This document shows, one piece after another, positions 60,301 to 64,000 of a stretch of DNA of 64,000 nt. Location: NCBI GenBank assembly GCA_018105865.1, contig CM030835.1, positions 439,001-503,000 on the forward strand. Reading direction: 5' to 3'. A program made the position numbers and the translations under genes. Under the pieces are notes generated by a model. That model ran no database searches and was not told where the DNA came from. It was given only the letters and a program-made list of their open reading frames with translations. Every line of letters starts with the position of its first letter. Position 1 is the stretch's first letter. The DNA comes from Metaphire vulgaris. Lineage: Eukaryota; Annelida; Clitellata; Crassiclitellata; Megascolecidae.

Positions 60301-63300
60301 CCCACAGACCCCAAACCCACGTTCTCCTTCCCTCTCCCCATCCCTATGCCAACTCCCTTCCATCTCCCATCCCTCTCCCAATCGCCCCGGCCCCAACACA
60401 TCCCCGCCCAGGCCCCAACCCATACCCGCCCCGCCCTACCCCACAGACCCCAAACTCCCGTTCCCCTTTCCTCTCCCCATCCTCTCCTAGCCCTCTTCCC
60501 TCTCCCAATCTCTCTCCCAATCGCCCCAACCCATACCCGCCCCGCCATACCCAACAGGCCCCAAACCCCCGTTCCTCTTCCCTCTCCCCATTCCTCTCCC
60601 AACTCCCATTCTCTCTCACCATCCTTTCTCAATCGCCCCGGCCCCAACCCATCACCGCTCCGCCCTACCTCACCGGCCCCAAACCCCGTTCCCAAACCTA
60701 CACAACGCTGCTCCGAAAACCCGTACAACCCACTTTCCTCCTCCCAAACTTCCCTTTCCTTTCCCAATGCCCTTCCCCCGTTAATATATATATATATATT
60801 TACTCCTTCCTAACCTCAAAACCTATTTTTTAAAATTTAACCCCTCAAGTGGGGATTAAATTTTCAGACGCCGTCACCGTACTGGGGATTCAATTTTTGG
60901 ACAAGCGTTTTTCAGAAATGATTGCTGTAACGTTTTAAATTTGCTATATCTCAGGCTATATAGGAGCTAAAAATTTGAGGTTTGCACCATTGTTTAGACT
61001 GTTTATTCCTCTTTCTAACCGTCGGTGCAAAACAAAAAAATTGGGGAAAGAGTACACTTTACGGCCTAAAATATCACCCTCTCCCCAAAAAACATTTCAA
61101 ATCGCCCTAGCAAAATATTTTCAGCGGTAACCCCACTTTGGCCAGTGGCAAAATTGTAAAGGGATGTCAGAGGAACAAAATAAACCAAAAAGTTTGAAAA
61201 TCGGTTGACAATTGGTAAAGATCTATCAATTCTAACCCGATGACCCCAATGTTTGAACATAAGTAATTAATTATCGGTGAATTTCGCGAATGTTTTGAAT
61301 TCTGAGAAAGTCTCCAAATTTGCTTGAATTTGCTATATCTCAGGCTATATAAGAGCTAAGAAGATGAGGTTTGCACCATTGTTTAGCTTTTTTATTCCTC
61401 TTTCTAACCGTCCGTGCAAAACAAAAAAGTCCAGCGTTCACCAGATTTCCGATTACGACAATCAAGTGAGAATGAGGAGCAGGCTGTTTCTTGGCGTGCA
61501 AAAGCAGCACAGCAAACACGAGAATCAAGCACTGCATGTCGTTCGACACTGCCAAATCATTACACTAACGCTGACTATCAAGTTTTAGAAAATTCAAGCG
61601 AATGGGCGTTAACACGGTTGAAGGCAAAGGCGGCGAGTTAAGGACAAATAATTGCGCAAAATGCTTTTACATTTGCGCAAAATCGGGTGGTAAAACAGCA
61701 AATCTCCCCCGTCATTTTTGACGGGTAAACACCTAGTATAATATAATATATAACAAGGTTTAGAGTGGTTCAGTAGGGACTGCCCTGTGGGAGAACCACT
61801 GTTGAACGCCTGTTCTGTTGTCTACTACTACATACCTAGCTACAAATAGTTGACCCCATGCCTAGAAGTTGTCACCCCAACGCCCCCCCCCGCACTTGCC
61901 AAATCCTGCAGCCGCCAGTGAACGCGACAAACAATATTTGAGCGTAACCTGCTGTTGTTTTTAACAGGACTGAGACTAAAGCTATGAGTTCCATCGGCAC
62001 CAGTAGCATAGCTTATTTCCATTCACCATGTGTTGTTGATAAGTGCAAATTCAACGAATCTAACGGGGGAGGACTTTTTACGCCGTTTCTCAGCATTAAC
62101 AGCACATCTACTATTGTGTAGGCTATTAAGACATATAATGGTGTCCAGCTAATAATGGAATTAACCCTGCTGCTATAGTATTTCGATAGCATCTGTTGGA
62201 ATGATTCTTGTCCGTATTTTATTTTGATTGCGAATATTTGTCGAATATGCATTCCCTTCGTCGTCTTCATCTTTTTCATAAGACTTCAATCACCTGTCTC
62301 TGCGAAATAAGATCTCAGAATTTCTACAACCACCTTTTGCGATTAGTAGAAACTCCGACGAAGAGAGAGAAAAGACTTGATTTGCGATTAACTTTAACTA
62401 TTAATGTTTATTTCGAATATTTCGTCGACTTTATTTAGGTTACTTCGATTGATGGCACTGATCCGGGTGGAGAAAAACCAGTGAAATGCCAAGGACTTGT
62501 AGCTTTTGAAGACATTCATTTTCGATATCCGGCTCGAGCGGACGTCCAGGTGGGTGGTCTCAACTTACCTGCGATTGCTAAGAAACTACGTGCTTTGCTT
62601 TGAGTCGAAAACCGACTAAACTGCTCTCAGTTATTTTTACCGCTAAGGTTTGTCGATTAGTAACTGCAGATTCGGATAAAAACCTTTTGGTCAAACGTGA
62701 TCGTCGTCGAAATGATAATGACGACGACGACGACGACGTTGGGTGAAGCTGTCTTTTGATGTTCGGTGTTGTCGTTGTTTTGGACGTCAGATTCTCAAGG
62801 GACTGACGCTGACGATTAAGCCTGGTCAGAGTGCGGCTCTGGTCGGACCAAGTGGATGCGGCAAAAGCACAACGATCCAACTGCTGCAGCGATTCTACGA
62901 CGCCCAAGAGGGAACGGTCGGTGGTCATGTCGATCCCTCTCACAGACACACACACACATGCAGAGAGAGAGAGAGAACAGTTCGCGAAACATCTTAAGAT
63001 ATTAATATTGTAACAAAGACGTCAGACACACAAAGACAATGAGGCATTTGAAGTCTTAAATAGCATCTTCGTTAAGTATTATTGTCAAAGATATTGATTC
63101 TCGTTTATTATTTACTTGTTTAAGCAACTTAGTTGCAGCCAGTAGTAGTAGGGGCCTATGCGCGGCGTTTCGGATTACAAGATCTGGTCGATTGTGACAT
63201 CATGGATGACACCAGTTGCTTCTTTGCCAGCGTATATTTCCCGCCAAAACAGATCATAAAGATGACGTCATTCTGAGATCGCATCGGGCGACAAAGACCA

Positions 63301-63443
63301 TCATGACGTCACATCGGATGAGATCATGACGCCGACCCTCACGACGGACGTCACTGTTTGCCCAGAAATATAGAGTATATATATACGCACCGGATTATAG
63401 ACAATTAATCCGTAGATATATAGAATGTCGCTGACGACCTCTG

Positions 63444-63499
<56 letters not shown>

Positions 63500-63722
63500 G
63501 GTTTTTCTTGGTGCAAAGGTCTCTTTGGACGGTCGCGATGTCCGTCAGCTGAACTTGGCGTGGCTGAGGAAGCAGATCGGGGTCGTATCGCAGGACCCGG
63601 TGCTGTTTGCGACGACGCTGGAAGAGAACATCCGCTTTGGAAATCCAGACGCGACGCTGGAAGAGATCATGGCCGCCGCAACAGAGGCAGACGCCCACAA
63701 CTTCATCATGAAACTGCCGGAC
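54148..63722 (+). CDS. ABCB: ABCB (P-glycoprotein-like) full ABC transporter, N-terminal part
   Basis: ATP-driven exporter of the plasma membrane. Eleven coding exons fit in frame: 54148-54317, 54861-54945, 56108-56238, 56723-56992, 57714-57885, 58308-58432, 59050-59221, 59507-59620, 62439-62549, 62791-62916 and 63519-63722. They give 1680 bp, 560 residues; the gene continues past the window. A polar N-terminus of about 85 aa precedes TM1 (around 90-110). An extracellular loop with N-glycosylation sites NAT and NCT follows. TM2 is near [18 protein letters not shown]3-TM4 span about 230-275, and TM5-TM6 span about 340-400. The first nucleotide-binding domain has the A-loop FRYPAR, Walker [10 protein letters not shown] (469-477) and Q-loop VVSQDPVLF (Q517). 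The signature and Walker B motifs lie beyond the window. The ABCB1/4/5/11-type full-transporter call follows from sequence and the N-terminal extension. Confidence 0.94.
54347..54393. repeat. (TCA)n microsatellite in an ABCB intron
   Basis: TCA trinucleotide run about 30 bp after the donor of the first coding exon. Confidence 0.95.
54465..54604. mobile_element. Decayed palindromic element in ABCB intron
   Basis: The left part has CAGTAACATGCAGAGGGGGT and GGTGGCCTCGAGCGCC. The right part, inverted, has CAGTGGCGGGCAGAG and GGGCGCCCGAGGCC. The arms are loosely inverted, consistent with an eroded CAGTGGCGGG-type element. No target duplication seen. Confidence 0.45.
54599..54657. repeat. 21-bp tandem repeat, nearly three copies
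   Basis: Repeated unit CCACTGATCATGGATCGATT plus one T, starting where the decayed palindromic element ends. Confidence 0.92.
55002..55026. repeat. (CA)n microsatellite
   Basis: Short CA dinucleotide run in an ABCB intron. Confidence 0.93.
56252..56393. mobile_element. hAT-like MITE with CATGGGCGTCCG ends
   Basis: A 142-bp element starting CATGGGCGTCCGGAG and ending CGCGGACGCCCATG. It is flanked by perfect 8-bp duplications TCTTCGCC at 56244-56251 and 56394-56401. It sits 13 bp inside an ABCB intron, leaving the GTAAGT donor at 56239-56244 intact. Confidence 0.93.
57085..57260. mobile_element. hAT-like MITE with CCAGGGGCGTAGCG ends
   Basis: A 176-bp element starting CCAGGGGCGTAGCGACG and ending CTGGCTACGCCCCGGCT. 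It is flanked by GCTCTAGA (57077-57084) and GCTCTAGC (57261-57268), matching at 7 of 8. It lies in an ABCB intron. Confidence 0.82.
58607..58787. mobile_element. hAT-like MITE, family B, copy 4
   Basis: A 181-bp palindrome from CAGTGGCGGCTCCACAG to GGAGCCGCCACTG. It is flanked by TGTTGTAT (58599-58606) and TGTTGCAT (58788-58795), matching at 7 of 8. It lies in an ABCB intron, just before a run of ATCA tetranucleotides (about 58796-58850). Confidence 0.9.
59388..59431. repeat. Short inverted repeat GTGGCGTCACTAG
   Basis: Two 13-bp arms, GTGGCGTCACTAG and CTAGTGACGCCAC, separated by about 20 bp. It looks like a nearly internal-less transposon remnant in an ABCB intron. Confidence 0.6.
59634..59697. 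repeat. 18-bp tandem repeat
   Basis: Three and a half copies of ACACCTGTATTAAGACTA, starting 14 bp after an ABCB exon donor. Confidence 0.92.
59957..60181 (+). pseudogene. LINE 3' end with (CCTAA)n tail
   Basis: The frame ends [20 protein letters not shown] then [11 protein letters not shown] and a stop, the characteristic C-terminus of CR1/L2-type LINE polyproteins. A short 3' UTR containing GTAAAGCGCTCTAGCC and GCGCTATATAAAT leads into about six copies of CCTAA (60152-60180). A 5'-truncated insertion in an ABCB intron. Confidence 0.8.
60215..60780. repeat. Pyrimidine-rich minisatellite
   Basis: About four imperfect units of roughly 115-140 bp, each containing CAATCGCCCC, CCCGCYCCGCCCTACC-type and CCCCAAAC words followed by TTCCCTCTCCCCAT. 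The plus strand is almost devoid of G for about 560 bp. It lies in the long ABCB intron. Both strands read open for over 150 codons because of composition only. Confidence 0.85.
60940..61429. repeat. Pair of 100-bp direct repeats, 390 bp apart
   Basis: 60940-61039 and 61330-61429 share TTGCTATATCTCAGGCTATA, GAGGTTTGCACCATTGTTTA and TTCCTCTTTCTAACCGTC in the same order and orientation, with a few mismatches. The intervening sequence is unique. A tandem duplication of a larger unit or a short repeat element are both possible. Confidence 0.85.
61743..61803. repeat. Short palindromic repeat, copy 2
   Basis: ATAATATATAACAAGGTTTA, then AGTGGTTCAGTAGGGACTGC and GAGAACCACTG. Second copy of the 50283-50342 repeat. 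Confidence 0.75.
61830..61920. mobile_element. hAT-like MITE, family B, half copy
   Basis: Right half only: a CATACCTAGCTACAAATAGTT segment corresponding to the middle of the full copies, then CACTTGCCAAATCCTGCAGC and the end GCCGCCAGTG. The left arm is missing. Confidence 0.75.
63445..63496. repeat. (TA)n tract just upstream of the last ABCB exon in the window
   Basis: AT dinucleotide tract ending 22 bp before the acceptor of exon 63519-63722, so little room is left for a polypyrimidine tract. Confidence 0.96.
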
Positions 63723-63807
63723 GTAAGAGATCCGCCCGCGGTTGATATCTCTATATATAGAAGGTTGATGGGAAAGATTGGAGGATTTTGCATAAACTGC
63801 ACGATGG

Positions 63808-63811
<4 letters not shown>

Positions 63812-63860
<49 letters not shown>
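63812..63860. repeat. (TA)n microsatellite
   Basis: AT dinucleotide tract in the intron after exon 63519-63722. Confidence 0.96.
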
Positions 63861-63863
<3 letters not shown>

Positions 63864-63903
63864 TGGCAACTAGAAACCTCTTCAACCGTTTCAGATAATC
63901 GTG

Positions 63904-63906
<3 letters not shown>

Positions 63907-63972
<66 letters not shown>
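63907..63972. repeat. (AAT)n microsatellite
   Basis: AAT trinucleotide run at the window's right end, inside an ABCB intron that continues beyond the window. Confidence 0.96.
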
Positions 63973-63973
<1 letters not shown>

Positions 63974-64000
63974 TGATTTTAAGTGGTTTAGGAGGCTAAG

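Noticed and set aside
60211..60813. Several 70-156 codon Pro/Ser or Gly/Glu-rich frames on both strands
   Set aside because: They arise from the base composition of the pyrimidine-rich minisatellite. Overlapping open frames on both strands argue against coding.
63723..63908. Read-through of the last ABCB exon into a Tyr-Ile repeat
   Set aside because: A GTAAGA donor ends the exon at 63722. The continuation is intron with a TA microsatellite.

Overview
The window is animal nuclear DNA: AT-rich, intron-rich, full of microsatellites and small DNA transposons, with no operons and no bacterial features. Exons can be joined in consistent phase with GT/AG junctions into five well-recognised genes. 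A nuclear receptor with an ESCKA P-box (NR1J/HR96/DAF-12 type), an ABCB transporter and the repeat spectrum suggest a bilaterian invertebrate, probably marine. I cannot name the species.

Layout. (1) 4131-10147, minus: CPEB2/3/4-type RNA-binding protein, 8 coding exons, 663 aa, preceded on its 3' side by about 3.4 kb of non-coding DNA. (2) 11993-20098, minus: syntaxin-18, 11 coding exons, 320 aa, with a decayed LINE and two palindromic elements in its introns. (3) 20472-20882, minus: an unidentified 136-codon ORF. (4) 21399-23543, plus: complete nuclear receptor, 416 aa, divergent from syntaxin-18. (5) 28144-35070, minus: protein phosphatase 6 catalytic subunit, 10 coding exons, 303 aa. (6) 35.2-36.65 kb: decayed LINE with a nested hAT-like element. 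(7) 36618-38318, minus: four phase-compatible exons of an unidentified membrane protein. (8) 40708-44173: pogo-like transposon with terminal inverted repeats and TA target duplication. It encodes an HTH region and a PHD finger, but I find no DDE catalytic domain. (9) 44.2-48.2 kb: repeat-rich intergenic DNA. (10) 48221-49929, minus: part of a DUF4806-like gene, next to a tRNA-derived SINE and a LINE 3' end. (11) 54148 to the window end, plus: the N-terminal 560 aa of an ABCB (P-glycoprotein-like) transporter, with the rest beyond the window.

The genes are unrelated housekeeping or regulatory loci (translational control, ER fusion, phosphatase, ligand-activated transcription, efflux). They do not form a pathway or cluster. 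The most distinctive content is mobile. At least six sequence groups of non-autonomous hAT-like elements have 8-bp target duplications that can be read directly from the sequence. One group is present in four full copies. A 382-419 bp palindromic family is present in three copies. Several elements with unrelated ends share an internal motif resembling GACAAGCAAAAAAGGTCGTC. I see no CRISPR array, rRNA, functional tRNA or viral genome. I did not find a clearly new biological system. The shared internal motif and the DDE-less pogo element are the best leads.
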